Of a DNA stretch of 64,000 nucleotides, positions 1 to 10,846 are shown in pieces; position 1 is the first letter of the stretch, and each line of letters opens with the position of its first letter. Source of the stretch: Sipunculus nudus (lineage: Eukaryota; Annelida; Sipuncula; Golfingiida; Sipunculidae); the NCBI GenBank assembly GCA_026874595.1, contig CM049316.1, positions 9,972,839 through 10,036,838 on the forward strand, written 5' to 3'. The notes beneath the pieces were generated by a model. The model worked only from the letters and a program-made list of their open reading frames with translations. It was not told the DNA's origin and searched no databases. A program made the position numbers and the translations under genes.

Positions 1-465
1 AGGAAATACCATGAGTAGAAACTTTGTAAAGAAAATAAAACTTTGTAAGCAGACAGTGGTCTATCAGTCACTTAAATTATACGGCAGGTGGACATAATGC
101 GCCACGTACCTACGGAAGTAGATTAAAAATGGCCACTGCCATGACGTGATCTTTCATACTACATACTTCATTCTATTATTACCAACGTCACCAGCTCTGC
201 TGTCAGACCGTTGTTAATGGTGACGGCCTCCATTTCTATCAGCTTCCGGTCGTCTGTTAGTAGGAATGAATGAATGTCATGTCACTGATCTATAAATATT
301 TTTCACATATACCGGTACAAATAAATTTCACTCTTAAAAATATAAAAAAAGCAACAAGTGAAAGACTGAAGTGAACTTATCAGGTTTCGTAACTGAAATT
401 ATTTGATTATGTACCGCGTATGTATGCTTGATTGACGTGTGAGAGCACTCTAAACCGGCTCGTAC
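1..465. other. Non-coding flank, nothing recognised
   Basis: I see no open frame, RNA gene or repeat that I can name in this stretch. It ends where the first unit of the 1179-bp duplication begins. Confidence 0.5.
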
Positions 466-1644
466 CTGAAGTAAAATATCAAATAATATCTCAGATAATC
501 TGCGCAAGAGAATTCCATGGCCGTCATGTCCGATAACCCGCCTCTATTTATGGGTGTTTATCCAAGGAAAATATTTAGAGAAATAAGAAATAAAGTTGGG
601 GGGGGGGGATTCGACGCCCCCTGTGTCCCATGTGATGCCACAAGTCACATTTAAACAAGAAAATAAGTTATAAATTTAATCCATAACACCGTAATTATTT
701 ATTTAACTATGCGTGTAATGACTGGATTCCAGATGAACAATGTTCTGTTGTTAGTTATTTTGTATCATTTCTGAAAGCAAGTAATTTATTTATGTTTGAG
801 AAACAATGCGACACATCTGTTTAAACTCATTTTTATGGATTGAAATAGAGCCCTTTTTTCGTTCGAAATGACGTTCTGTTAATTTGCAAAATGTTGGATA
901 AGTGGGATCTATAAGTATGCTTTATCAAATTGCGCCCATGTTTGGAGGCCTAAGAGTAGAGTAACATATACGAAACTGCAAGAATCCACCGGGGGGAGGG
1001 GGGGGGAGGCTATAGATTGAGTCGATGTTGGTGTATAATTACACGTATATACTAATGAAAGCTTTTACAGGAGAAAATACGGAAGAATACCGGAGAATAC
1101 TAGCTAATACTTAGTATATACTTGCACCTTTTTGCATCCCTCTCCCACCCTCATAACCACCTATCAATCGTGAGCTAATTTCTGCACGAAATGCGCAAGA
1201 CCGACACAAACTGCATGGTGAAATCACATAACGCTTCGTTCCATATTTGATGGATCGCGATTATTTACAGATGGCCAGCTGTAGGTGATGGCTGTTTTAC
1301 TTATCCACGTCTCCGGTTCTCTAGCTGTCAGAGGATTCTGGGCCAGTCTCGTATATTTCCAGTGACATTTTGCACAAGACCGGAAAATTTTCCATTTATC
1401 ACCTCATATATTTTAGGAATCACCAGACAAACACTTACAGTGCCGCTACAGTTGTGTTAAAAAAATATGATGTATTATGACTTTTTATAATTTATTATAA
1501 AATGCATTTGATAATACATTTGAACTAAAAATTTCATTTCTTAAATCATTCTATTTAAATTTTGGATAAAGTATCGAATAACATTACATGATCTTTAAAG
1601 GACAGAGAGATAGCTGAGACTAAAATACTGAGAAAAAATGTCAT
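466..1644 (+). repeat. Unit 1 of a tandem duplication (period 1179 bp)
   Basis: The segment starting CTGAAGTAAAATATC at 466 recurs at 1645 and runs in parallel through shared landmarks: AGAATTCCATGGCC, a poly-G run followed by ATTCGACGCCCCCTGTG, and GTTTGGAGGCCTAAGAG. The later part of this unit (from about 1112 to the GACAGAGAGATAGCTGAGAC block near 1600) matches the sequence that resumes after the LTR element at 8912. Unit 1 is therefore the uninterrupted copy. It carries about 100 bp (about 1017-1110) that unit 2 lacks at the insertion point. No coding potential was seen. Confidence 0.85.
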
Positions 1645-2203
1645 CTGAAGTAAAATATCAAATAATATCTCAGATAATTTGCGCAAGAGAATTCCATGGC
1701 CGTCATGTCCGATAACCCGCTTCCTCTTATGGGTGTTTATCTAAGGTAAATATTTACAGAAATAAGAAATAAAGGGGGGGGGGGGGGATTCGACGCCCCC
1801 TGTGTCCCCCTTGATGCCACAAGTCACATTTAAACAAGAAAATAAGTTCTCAATTTAATCCATAACACCGTAATTATTTATTTAACTTCGCGTGTAATGG
1901 CTGGATTCCAGGTGAACAATGTTCTGTTGTTAGTTATTTTGTATCATTTCTGAAAGCCAGTAATTCATTTATGTTTGAGAAACAATGCGACACATCTGTT
2001 AAAACTCATTTTTATGGATTGAAATAGAGCCCTTTTTTCGTTCGAAATGACGTTCTGTAAATTTGCAAAATGTAGGATAGATGGGATCTATAAGTATGCT
2101 GTATCAAATTGCGCCCATGTTTGGAGGCCTAAGAGTAGAGTAACATATACGAAACTGCAAGAATCCATCGGGGGGGGGGGGGGGGGGGGGCAGAGGGTAT
2201 AGT
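1645..2203 (+). repeat. Unit 2 of the duplication, part left of the LTR element
   Basis: Near-identical to 466-1015 with scattered substitutions and a longer poly-G run (2171-2190). It stops at 2203, where the LTR retrotransposon begins; the last four bases (TAGT) are the left target-site duplication. The matching right part resumes at 8912. Confidence 0.85.
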
Positions 2204-2989
2204 TGTTACGGAACCTGATATAAACAGATCACGAGATTTTGTAATGGAGATAAAAAAATCAGATTCTGTAACACCAGGCAGCGTGAAATGTCTATGAAAA
2301 TGAATAAAGAAGTCAGAGGTTTTTTGTTAATATATAACTATAATTTATTCTTAAATTTATTCTTAAAACAACCCTAACATTAAAGTACACTAAATCAATA
2401 CAATTACACAGTACAATAACTGTATAACATCAAATCAATATAATCACACAGCCTAATAAACAAAGTGCACAGTACCTGGATACCACCACCGCCACAGCGA
2501 CAAGTTCCTTTAAATGTATACTCTCGGAGAATAACAATCCAATGTAAATCTCTTTTAACAATCCAGAAAGTAAACTTGAGGCAGGCAGCATTAAATTGTA
2601 TAGAGTTAGTAATAGTAGAATCGCTGAAATTACTGGATACTCGGATAGGTCCCACACATCTGCGTCCGCTGGAATATTCTTTAACCTCTTCCTCGGTTTT
2701 AAACACACACCCCTATTAATAACTACTCACCCCAGGCCGAGCATTTTCCACTTCTCGAACAGTCTAAAGATTCCAACACGACACACAGTAAACACGCGTT
2801 ACAGGAATCATTTAGCAAAACATCGCCGTGTCTCTACATATAAGGGTTCACACGTGAGCTCGGCCAGGCGAGAAAGCCAACGAGACTTCAACCAGTACTT
2901 ATGAAACTGAGAATGCAACAAGCGGCCCGGCGAGGGCGCTACAACACGAGTTACGCCCGTGTCACACAATAAAAAGAGCACCTGTAACA
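2204..2989 (-). repeat. 3' LTR of the Gmr1-like element (786 bp)
   Basis: Begins TGTTACGGAACC and ends CACCTGTAACA on the + strand, the usual TG...CA ends. Near-complete homologues lie at 39434-40242 (opposite orientation) and 47352-48144 (same orientation) as solo LTRs. It contains a short internal duplication (TTATTCTTAAA repeated near 2346-2366) that the other LTRs lack. Confidence 0.93.
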
Positions 2990-3000
2990 CTCCCCCTCTT
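2990..3000 (-). other. Polypurine tract
   Basis: On the minus strand the 11 bases directly before the 3' LTR read AAGAGGGGGAG, all purines, ending exactly where TGTTACAGG of the LTR begins. This is the expected plus-strand primer site of an LTR retrotransposon. Confidence 0.85.
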
Positions 3001-3121
3001 GCAAGAAAAAAGAAAGTTTTCTCGGAAAACTTTCTCTTTGCGATCACAATCACTCAATTTTTACAACATTTAAAAAATCATCTTATTTACAACATTAAAT
3101 AAACATCCTGTCCACAACATT

Positions 3122-4702
3122 TCATAAACGTCTCGATAAGCAATCAGCAAGTACATTGTCTTTCCCTTTAATGTGTTTGATTTCAAGGTTGTAATCTTAT
3201 AAGAACAAATTCCATCTCAACAATCTTTGATTTTTACACTTCAACCTGTTCATGAACGTGGGGTTATTGTGATCACTGAAGACAATGACAGGCCTGACTG
3301 ATGAAGTAACATAAACTTCAAAATGGTGCAATGCCAAAATCAAAGCCAAACATTCTTTTTCAATAGTGGAGTAGTTTTTTTCTGGTTTGCATTAAACTTT
3401 CTTGAGAAATAACAAATTGTATAATCTATGCCATCATTGCCCTCTTGTAACAACACCGCACCAGCAGCAGTATCACTAGCGTCTACGGCTAACTTAAAAG
3501 GCACAGAAAAGTCTGGAGCTGCCAAAACTGGTGAACTTTGCAGAATTCCTTTCAAATTCTGAAATGCATTTTCAGTCTGAACATTCCATACAAATTTTTG
3601 TTTCTTCCTTAACAAATTAGTCAAAGGTCCAGCTACAGCAGAAAAATTTGGACAAAACTTCCTGTAGTATCCAACCATACCAAGAAAACGCATTATTTGC
3701 TTTTTGTTTTCTGGTCTAGGAAATGTAGAAATAGCATTAATCCTAGCATCAACAGGTTTTACATGACCCCGCCCGTCAATACGACCCAAAAATGTTACTT
3801 GTGCATGACAAAACTCAGATTTAACTAAGTTGACGGTCAGACGTGCTTCACTGAGTCTTTCGAAGAGGTCGCGAAGAATTTGCAGATTTTTCTCCCAGGT
3901 GCCGCTGTACACGATGAGGTCATCAATATATGCGTCGCAGCCCTTAATGTCCTTGACAACTATATGGATGAGGCGATGGAACGTGGCTGGCGAGTTGTTT
4001 ATGCCAAATGGCATAACTTTATACTGGTACAGTCCATGCGGCGTCACAAATGCGGACACTTCTTTCGCTCGTTCTGTCAGCGGAACTTGCCGGTCTTAGC
4101 AAGTCAAACTTGGAGACATATCTGGAGCTACCGACTCTATCAATGCAATCATCGATCCTCGGAATCGGGAACGTGTCAGTCTTGGTGGCAGAGTTCAGTT
4201 TTCGATAATCTGTGCACATACTGTGACTTCCATCAAGGTTAAACACAAAAATACATGGTGAACTCCAGTTACTATTACTAGGTTCAATAAAACCATTGAC
4301 CAGCTAATATTGAATCTCATCCTGTAGATAATTTTGCTTTTCTGGATTTAGTCTATATGGATGTTGCTTGACTGCGCTTGCCTCACCAACATCGATGTCA
4401 TGGTGAAATATGTTAGTTCGCGTTGGAATGTCACTAAACAAATGCTCATAATTCCGCAGCAGGTTCTTGAGGTCTTCTTGTTGTTGTGCGGTAAGGTGTG
4501 ACAGTTTGGCATCCAGGTAGTTAAGCACGTCTGAGTTTTTTAATGGTACTGTACCACACTGAATGTCTACATCACACTTACTATAAGTATCTACTTTAAC
4601 TGGGTCAGGGTCAGTGTTTACACAATTTAAAGCAGTAACATTATATACAACATCTGATGTGCTATTTCTGTATAATATGGTTTCAGCATGTAAACATGGC
4701 AC
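3122..4702 (-). pseudogene. Reverse transcriptase and RNase H of the Gmr1-like element
   Basis: RNA-dependent DNA polymerase plus RNase H, the last part of pol. Linker: LSHLTAQQQEDLKNLLRNYE and HDIDVGEASAVKQHPYRLNP (about 4500-4340). RT fingers: CTDYRKLNSATKTDTFPIPR (about 4215). First catalytic Asp in SKFDLL (about 4110), then a frameshift. Palm: FVTPHGLYQYKVMPFG and the catalytic YIDD box at 3930-3919. The LGMVGYYRKFCPNFS motif is typical of Ty3/gypsy RT. RNase H begins at FKLAVDASDTAAGAVLLQ (about 3500) and continues past a frameshift near 3375 as KECLALILALHHFEVYV, FSDHNNPTF and the terminal GKDNVLADCLSR before a stop at 3124-3122. A TAA interrupts it near 3205. The catalytic residues I can see are intact, but the frame is not. 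Confidence 0.92.
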
Positions 4703-5870
4703 AGTAGTTTTTTTTTACGTCTATCTGTTGTCAACAGTATGTAATTTAAATCACTGACTTTCTTGTCAACAATGTAAGGACCAAAATACCTAGCTTGCAG
4801 AGGTCTGCCAGGGAAGGGAAGTAAGGCAAGGACCTTTTCACCAGGCTCAAACGTCCTACTTACACTGTGCTTGTCATATTTTGTTTTCATTTTACTTTGT
4901 GCAGATTTTAAATCTCACAAGCATTGTGTAATTTAGTGGGAAATTCTGAGACATACTGCAGTAAATTAAGAGAATCATGATTTTCACACAAAAGTTTTTT
5001 TAGCAGTTTCAAAGGACCGCGAAAGGAGTGTCCAAAAACTAGTTCAAAGGGACTGAAACCCAAGGACTCTTGAAAGGATTCTCTGACAGCAAACAGCAAT
5101 AGGTGGATTCCTTCATCCCAGTTTTTCTGTGTGTCATAGTAATAAGTCCTGATCATGTTTTTAATGTCTGGTGAAAACGCTCGAGGGCGCCCTAACTTTC
5201 AGGATCGTATGGCGAAGAGCTGTACTGTTTTATACCTAGCTCAGGCATAACTTGCTGGAATAAGCCAGACATAAAATTAGACCCTTGGTCAGACTGGACG
5301 GATTTTGGTAATCCAAACGTTTTAAAAAACTTGGTCAGAGCTTTGACAACACCTTTGGCATTAATTTTGCGCAATGGTATTGCTTCAGGGAACCTGGTAG
5401 ATGCGCACATTATTGTCAGCAAGTATTCATGTCCAGATTTTGTTTTTGGCAATGGTCCAACACAGTCTACTGAATGGTTCCTCGAAAGCAGGAATAGGCC
5501 TAAGTGGGGCCTTAGGAGGATTCTGATTGGGCTTGCCTACCATCTGGCATGTATGGCATGATTTACAATATTGTATAACAGCTTTCCTGAGGTAAGGCCA
5601 ATAGAAGTGTGTACTAACTTTCTAATAAGTTTTATTTATACCTAAACGGCGAGACAAAGGAGCCTCATGAGCCATGCTTAGAATTTCATTGCGAAAGCTT
5701 TTGGGCATTACTATTTTATGTTTGATGGCCCACTCATCATCAGCGCATACATCAGGTGGTTGCATTTTACGCATAAGCACCCCATTTTTAACATAGAAAC
5801 AAACTGAGTTCTGCGACAGTTCATCTTCAGAAACTGCCCTGGGAAACAAACATGAAATATCAGGGTCCTT
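4627..5870 (-). pseudogene. Integrase of the Gmr1-like element, placed before RT
   Basis: The integrase would insert the DNA copy into the genome. N-terminal zinc-binding part: KHKIVMPKSFRNEILSMAHE then a second His position changed to Arg (PLSRRLGINKTY), followed by FYWPYLRK and CKSCHTCQM (about 5850-5540). Catalytic core: Asp in VDCVGPLPK (about 5467-5465), Asp in VQSDQGSNF (5290-5288) and Glu in LERFHQTLK (5182-5180), with exactly 35 residues between the second Asp and the Glu (DD35E). The C-terminal part has FEPGEKVLALLPFPGRPLQ and FGPYIVDKK (about 4850-4770). Defects: the altered His, frameshifts near 5625, 5475 and 5161, and a TAG at 5194-5192 inside PESxGALE. It ends into a linker that joins RT. 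Its position upstream of RT is the notable point. Confidence 0.9.
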
Positions 5871-5984
5871 GTGCTGTTCTGGGATAAGTTCTGACCTTGA
5901 GAATGCTGCATCCTGTTCAGGCGAGTCGTTAGACGAGTCACTAGTGACTCCCAGAGTGTTATTATATGGAGGATTATCCTCATG

Positions 5985-6434
5985 TGTGTTCTCTTGGCCA
6001 TAGATCTAGTGACAGCACATGAAGGATACAAACCAGGAATTTCCTGACTTTCCGGATGTGTCCTGATCTAGTGACGGCTTTTCTGTCACTATTGGTACAG
6101 GCTGTACTTTATCACCTGCAACATCATTGCCTAGTTGGAACTGAATTCCCTTAAAGAGTAAAGTATTTCTTATGCCCACAGTAATATTCACAGAAATCAA
6201 ATCTGACTTTAAATGGATACTGTGAAGCGGAACTGAAGTGTACCTGTCTGAAAACACACCATTAACAAGTGCATGTGCACCAGTAAAGGACCTATTAGAA
6301 AATGGCAAAGTGTTTGCTAACATGAGAGTCTGGCCTGAACCAGTGTCCCTCAAAATTCTAATAGGGGTAGAATCTGAAAAATCACTCGAAAGTGATACAA
6401 AACCATTATATATGAATGGCTCAAATAACTCCAT
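5985..6434 (-). pseudogene. Aspartic protease (retropepsin) domain of the Gmr1-like element
   Basis: This domain would cut the Gag-Pol polyprotein. The active-site motif is present as ILRDTGSG (DTGS codons at 6347-6336). The later hydrophobic strand and glycine motif typical of retropepsins is seen as FQLGNDVAGD (about 6135-6110). The open stretch runs from an in-frame ATG at 6434 to a stop near 6006, and the family-typical tail YPSCAVTRSM appears just beyond (about 6031) in another frame, which marks a frameshift. It lies between the Gag zinc knuckle and the integrase, the normal place for PR. It is read as part of a broken pol rather than an independent gene. Confidence 0.87.
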
Positions 6435-6759
6435 TTCAGAGTCAATAGAGGAATCTACTACCTAAACCTCATCAAACAAAGAACTGACATTGAAAGTGTC
6501 AGTCATAAACTCTGTTTTTAGAGTCATCTAAGGAATCTACATCCTTTTTATCATCAAACACCTCATGGGAGTCAACAGAGGAATTTTCCTCAGCAGAAAC
6601 AAACTTCTGTTTGTCATAAGAGTACCTGGCCTCATTTGAAAGACTCTCGCAAGAGTCATAAAAGGACTTAGTCTTATTTAGAGAATACTCCTTGCAGGAG
6701 TCTTGAAAGGACCTAGCCTTATTAAGTTCCTCGCAGGAATCAACTGAGGTTTTTACCCC

Positions 6760-8060
6760 GCAAGCTACGGATTCTTTTTGGATTCAGACGGCACTCGGGC
6801 CTCCGTAGCATCAAACTCTTTATTAGAGTCAATAAAGGAGTTGTACCCCTTATTTACATGGAATGAGCCTGGCTCTTGCACTATGCTATGCATAGACTTT
6901 GAAACAAAACCAGAAGGTTTGCTATTTGGCTTATTCGCAAGTTTCCAGCAGTCAGATATTAGATGACCTTCCTTCTTGCAGTAATTACAGATTTTCTTTG
7001 AAAATGACTGGCTTTGGTTGGACTTAGACACAGTGGACGTGGACTGAGATGTAGCAATGGACTTTGCTTAACTATCAGGACTACCAGTACTGGGTGACTG
7101 CGCTGTAAACTTCTTTTGACCATACTGATTTACATTCTTGTTTGTGAATGACTGGTTTGATTTGCTAGTAAAGGACATTTTGTGTGTTAATGAATAATCA
7201 TCAGCTAATTGAGCCGCAATGTGTAGTGTTTCAGGACTTTTCTCATCAAGAAAAGTTTTAACATATGCGTTAATGCAACGCTTAAATTCTTCAAGCAAAA
7301 TCAACTGGCGCAAATTGTCATAATCTTTCATTACTTTTTAAGAACCACACCAGCGATCAAACAACTGCTCTTTTGTCCTAGCAAATTTGACGCAGGTCTG
7401 ATCTTTGCGCTTTTCCCAATTTCTGAATTTCTGGATGTAAGCCTCCGGAACTAACTCATAACCTTTTAGGATTAACCGTTTTACCAGGCCATTGTCAGCA
7501 GGAGCTTCTACTGCAAACTTTGTATAAATTTCTTTGGCCTTGCCAGTCAATACACTTTGAAATAGCATTGTCCAATTATCCTTAGGGCATTTTAAATTTT
7601 CAGCTTCCTTCTCAAAGTGTAAGAAATATTTATCAACCTTTTTTTCTTGAAAAGGTGGGACAAATCTAATGTGTTTAGTAACATCGAAACTGTGAGTTGG
7701 GGCAGCACTTACACTATGTTCTAGTTTAAGTCTTTCTAACTCCAGTCGTTTTAACTCAACTTCCCTCTCTTCTCTCAGTTTTTCTAATTCTAACTGTTTT
7801 AACCTTTCATGTTCTTCCCTCTCTAAGAGGTGCTAGCTCATGTTGCATTTCCAACTTTTAAAATTCTAATTGCATAGCAAGGCTGTCATTTTTTGATGTT
7901 TTAACTTCACTCTCTTCAATTAAACCTTTGCTAACTAGATCTTGCATGATTTTTTTAGCCCCAAGTGTTGTCCCAAACGCAACAAATGTTACTTTGTCAA
8001 CTGTTAAAGTTGATCAGGGTCGGGATCGTTAACAAATGTCTCAGGTTTGAAATCTGCCAT
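6760..8060 (-). pseudogene. gag: gag of the Gmr1-like element (coiled coil, SCAN-like capsid, CCHC)
   Basis: Structural polyprotein that would form the particle. The likely start is the ATG at 8060-8058 (MADFKPETF...). A run rich in Glu, Arg and Leu (LEREEHERL, then LEKLREEREVELKRLELERL, about 7835-7715) predicts a coiled coil. The capsid follows: FVPPFQEKKVDKYFLHFEKE, LTGKAKEIY, VPEAYIQKFRNWEK (about 7680-7400), then LRQLILLEEFKRCI (about 7310) and LADDYSLTHK. This second half has the layout of the SCAN domain, known to derive from Gmr1-like Gag. A zinc knuckle CNYCKKEGHLISDC (CCHC) lies at 6989-6948. In-frame stops occur near 7338 and 7068, a frameshift near 8010 (after DPDQL), another stop near 7860, and a frameshift near 6775. 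Between the knuckle and the protease is a Ser/Asp-rich linker with repeated DSC/DS motifs (about 6765-6430). The gene is inactive. Confidence 0.88.
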
Positions 8061-8217
8061 GTTAAGAAGTTAAAACAATAACAAAAAAAAACAAAAAAAA
8101 AACACTGAGATAAATCCTGTAAACGATGTATTGTAAACAATATGAATTCTTGTAAACAATGTATGATAAAACAATGTGTCTAGGTCAAGGCATAATAAAT
8201 TTTCAAAACTATTAAGC

Positions 8218-8235
8218 CTCCCAGACGAGCCCACA
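8218..8235 (-). other. Primer-binding site, tRNA-Pro-like
   Basis: On the minus strand, a few bases downstream of the 5' LTR, this stretch reads TGTGGGCTCGTCTGGGAG. It agrees at 15 of 18 positions with the well-known proline-tRNA primer site TGGGGGCTCGTCCGGGAT. Its position next to the LTR is right for priming minus-strand DNA synthesis. The spacer (8236-8242) and the mismatches show decay or a variant primer. Confidence 0.7.
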
Positions 8236-8242
8236 ATTTTAA

Positions 8243-8911
8243 GTTACGGAACCTAATATAAACAGATCACGTATGCGTGATGAACCCAAATTTTGTTATG
8301 GAGATAAAAATAAATCAGATTCTGTAACACTTGGGAACGTGAAATGTCTACGAGAAAGAATAAAGAAGTCAGTGGGTTTTTTTGTTAACAAATAACTATA
8401 CTTTATTCTTAAAACAACCTTAACATAAGAGTACACTAAATCAATACAAGAAGTCCAATGTAAAGCTCTAGTAACAAGCCAGAAAGTAAACTTGAGGCAG
8501 GCAGCATTAAAATTAAAGAGTTAGTAATAGTAGAATCCCTGAAATTACTGGATAATCGGATAGGTCCCACACGTCTGCGTCCGCTGGAATATTCGTTAAG
8601 CTCTCTCTCGGTTTTAAACACAGCCCCCTATTTATAACTTCTCAACCCAAGCCGAGAATTTTCCACTTCTCGAACAGTCTAAAGAATCCAACACAACTCA
8701 CAGTAATCATGGAATCATCTAGAAAAACATCGCTGTGTCTCTACATATTAGGGTTCACACGTGAGCTCGGCCAGGCGAGAAAGCCCCAAGCTAGCATGAC
8801 AACGAGAGTTCAACCAGTAAGGATTAAACTGAGAATGCAACAAGCGGCCCGGCGAGGGCACTACAACACGAGTTACGCCCGTTTCACACAATAAAAAGAG
8901 CACCTGTAACA
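8243..8911 (-). repeat. 5' LTR of the Gmr1-like element (shortened)
   Basis: It matches the left LTR from GTTACGGAACCT through CACCTGTAACA. It has lost about 125 bp corresponding to roughly 2405-2533 of the left copy, and its inner terminal TG (reading + strand) has changed to AA. Substitutions are scattered along the rest. The outer end at 8911 is followed by the TAGT duplication. With this deletion and the divergence, the insertion is not recent. Confidence 0.9.
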
Positions 8912-9423
8912 TAGTATATACTTGTACCTTTTTGCATCCCTTTCCCATCCTTGTAACCACCTTTCAATCGTGAGCTAATTTCTGCACGAAAGGCGCAAGA
9001 CCGACACAAACTGCATGTTGAAATCACATTACACTTACTTCCATATCTGATGGATCGCGACATTTTCTGATGGCCAGCTGTAGGTGATGGCTGTATTACT
9101 TATCCACGTCTCCGGTTCTATAGCTGTCAGAGGATTCTGGGTCAGTCTCGTATATTTCCAGTGACATTTTGCACAAGACCGGAAAATTTTCCATTTATCA
9201 CATCATATATTTCAGGAATCACCAGACAAACACTTACAGTGTTGCTGCAGTTGTGTTTAAAAGATATGATTTATTATGACTTTTTATAATTTGTTATTAA
9301 ATGCATTTGATAATACATTTGAACTAAAAATTTCCTTTCTTGAATCATTCTATTTAAATTTTAGATAAAGTATCGAATAACATTTCATGATCTCTAAAGG
9401 ACAGAGAGATGGCTGAGACCGAA
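8912..9423 (+). repeat. Unit 2 of the duplication, part right of the LTR element
   Basis: Resumes with TAGTATATACTTG, matching 1112 onward in unit 1, and continues through CATATATTTCAGGAATCACC and GGACAGAGAGATGGCTGAGACC. After about 9420 it departs from unit 1 and enters the next duplicated block (AAAGAAAGCGTCTTGTTC). The first four bases are the right TAGT target duplication. Confidence 0.85.
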
Positions 9424-9528
9424 AGAAAGCGTCTTGTTCATTTAATAAAAGTCAGTGCACTTCGATCTGGTACAGTCTTGCTATACTTACATTGTACTAA
9501 ATAAGTACCAATTGTATGTATGTATGTT

Positions 9529-9581
<53 letters not shown>

Positions 9582-10180
9582 GTCGACGTGCGAAGGATAT
9601 ATAAAAACATTAAAACCTATTATATATAAACAAGCTGTGAACTGTACAAAACAGTTTTTTTTGCGTTTTATTCAATTTCTTTTAAATTGGGATTAGTGAT
9701 GTAATTTAAAGAAAGTGTTAATTAATCGTTTTGTAAAATTTGGAGAACACTTCAAAATTAGCTATTACATAAAAAAATGCTTTCGGCATTTTCATTCTTT
9801 TTCTTTTTTAGTTTGAAGTAGTTTTGCAGTTGACAGGTAGCTTGTTGTAAATTAGTGGGTCAGTAGAATAATGAGAACATTCCTGTAATCACGAACCAAA
9901 TGCTATTTCACACTCAGTTTCACAATCCACATAATCATGACATAACGTTAGACAAATTTGTGTATCACCCAAATTAATGACTTAAACTCAATATATTTCA
10001 ATATCTCACTCATTTTATTACATTGGAGCATAAGCCATTTTGCATCTAGATATGTATGATGAAACAATTATATATAATACGCGCTTTCGCACTGCATCTT
10101 GAACACTTAGGATATGAATCCAAAGCAACTTGAATCCGATCAACATGATATTTAATCAACTTCCACATTACTTATTATGT
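9424..10180 (+). repeat. Second duplicated block, copy A
   Basis: Starts AAAGAAAGCGTCTTGTTC and contains a TATG-rich tract, an (AT)n array (about 9531-9578), GGTCGACGTGCGAAGGATAT and ends near CAACTTCCACATTACT. The same series of landmarks recurs at 10670-11512, about 1248 bp later. No protein or RNA gene was recognised in it. Confidence 0.85.
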
Positions 10181-10185
10181 GAAAT

Positions 10186-10300
10186 CATTCTATTTAAATC
10201 ATCCTATTTAAATTTTAGATAAAGTATCGAATAACATTACATGATCTCTAAAGGACAGAGAGACGGCTGAGACCGAAATACTGAGAAAAAAATGTCACAT
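10186..10300 (+). repeat. Third partial copy of the unit-1/2 tail
   Basis: Repeats the TTTTAGATAAAGTATCG, ATTACATGATCTCTAAAGG and CTGAGACCGAAATACTGAG series also found at about 1545-1640 and 9343-9420. It joins the two duplication systems, so the blocks at 466-11512 arose by overlapping segmental duplications. Confidence 0.75.
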
Positions 10301-10669
10301 TTTAAATACCTCATGATACGTCGGGAGAATATTGGACAAAATAAAAAATTAAAAGTTACCATCTATGACTTGTCAACTAATTGAAGATGGAGGTGACAAT
10401 ACCATCAAGAATATAGGGATAATAGCCAGGTCGGAGCAACAAAGGTCGTCCACTTAATATAAGTATGGCGTGAGCTCCACAAAGAGACCAAAGTATAACA
10501 TATATAAATGGCATTCGATAGTATATACAGGACTTTTACTGAAAGCAGCATCGCTGAAGTGTAAAATGTCAGTTAAGTATTAATAGAACAGTATAAGCCG
10601 TAGTGAAGGTGCAATTTTTTTTCAATAAGAACAAGACGCCATAATTAAGATATCTTTTTTGGAACCAAC

Positions 10670-10784
10670 AAAAGAAAGCGTCTTGTTCATTTAAAAAAGT
10701 CACTGCACATCGATCTGATACAGTCTTGCTATACTTACACTGTACTAAATAAGTACGAATTGTATGTATGTATGTATGTATGTT

Positions 10785-10846
<62 letters not shown>

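Larger units (their letters stand above)
2204..8911 (-). mobile_element. Gmr1-like Ty3/gypsy LTR retrotransposon, degraded
   Basis: A 6.7-kb element lying on the minus strand. It has two related LTRs (8243-8911 is the 5' LTR, 2204-2989 the 3' LTR), a primer-binding site next to the 5' LTR, a polypurine tract next to the 3' LTR, and a four-base target duplication TAGT (2200-2203 and 8912-8915). Read 5' to 3' the domains are Gag (coiled coil, SCAN-like capsid, CCHC knuckle), protease, integrase, RT, RNase H. Integrase before RT is unusual for Ty3/gypsy and is the defining order of Gmr1-like elements. RT ends in RNase H only about 130 bp from the 3' LTR, so no integrase follows it and there is no envelope gene. 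Several nonsense codons and frameshifts interrupt every domain, so this copy cannot make a full polyprotein. It sits inside unit 2 of the tandem duplication, so it inserted after that unit existed. Confidence 0.93.
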
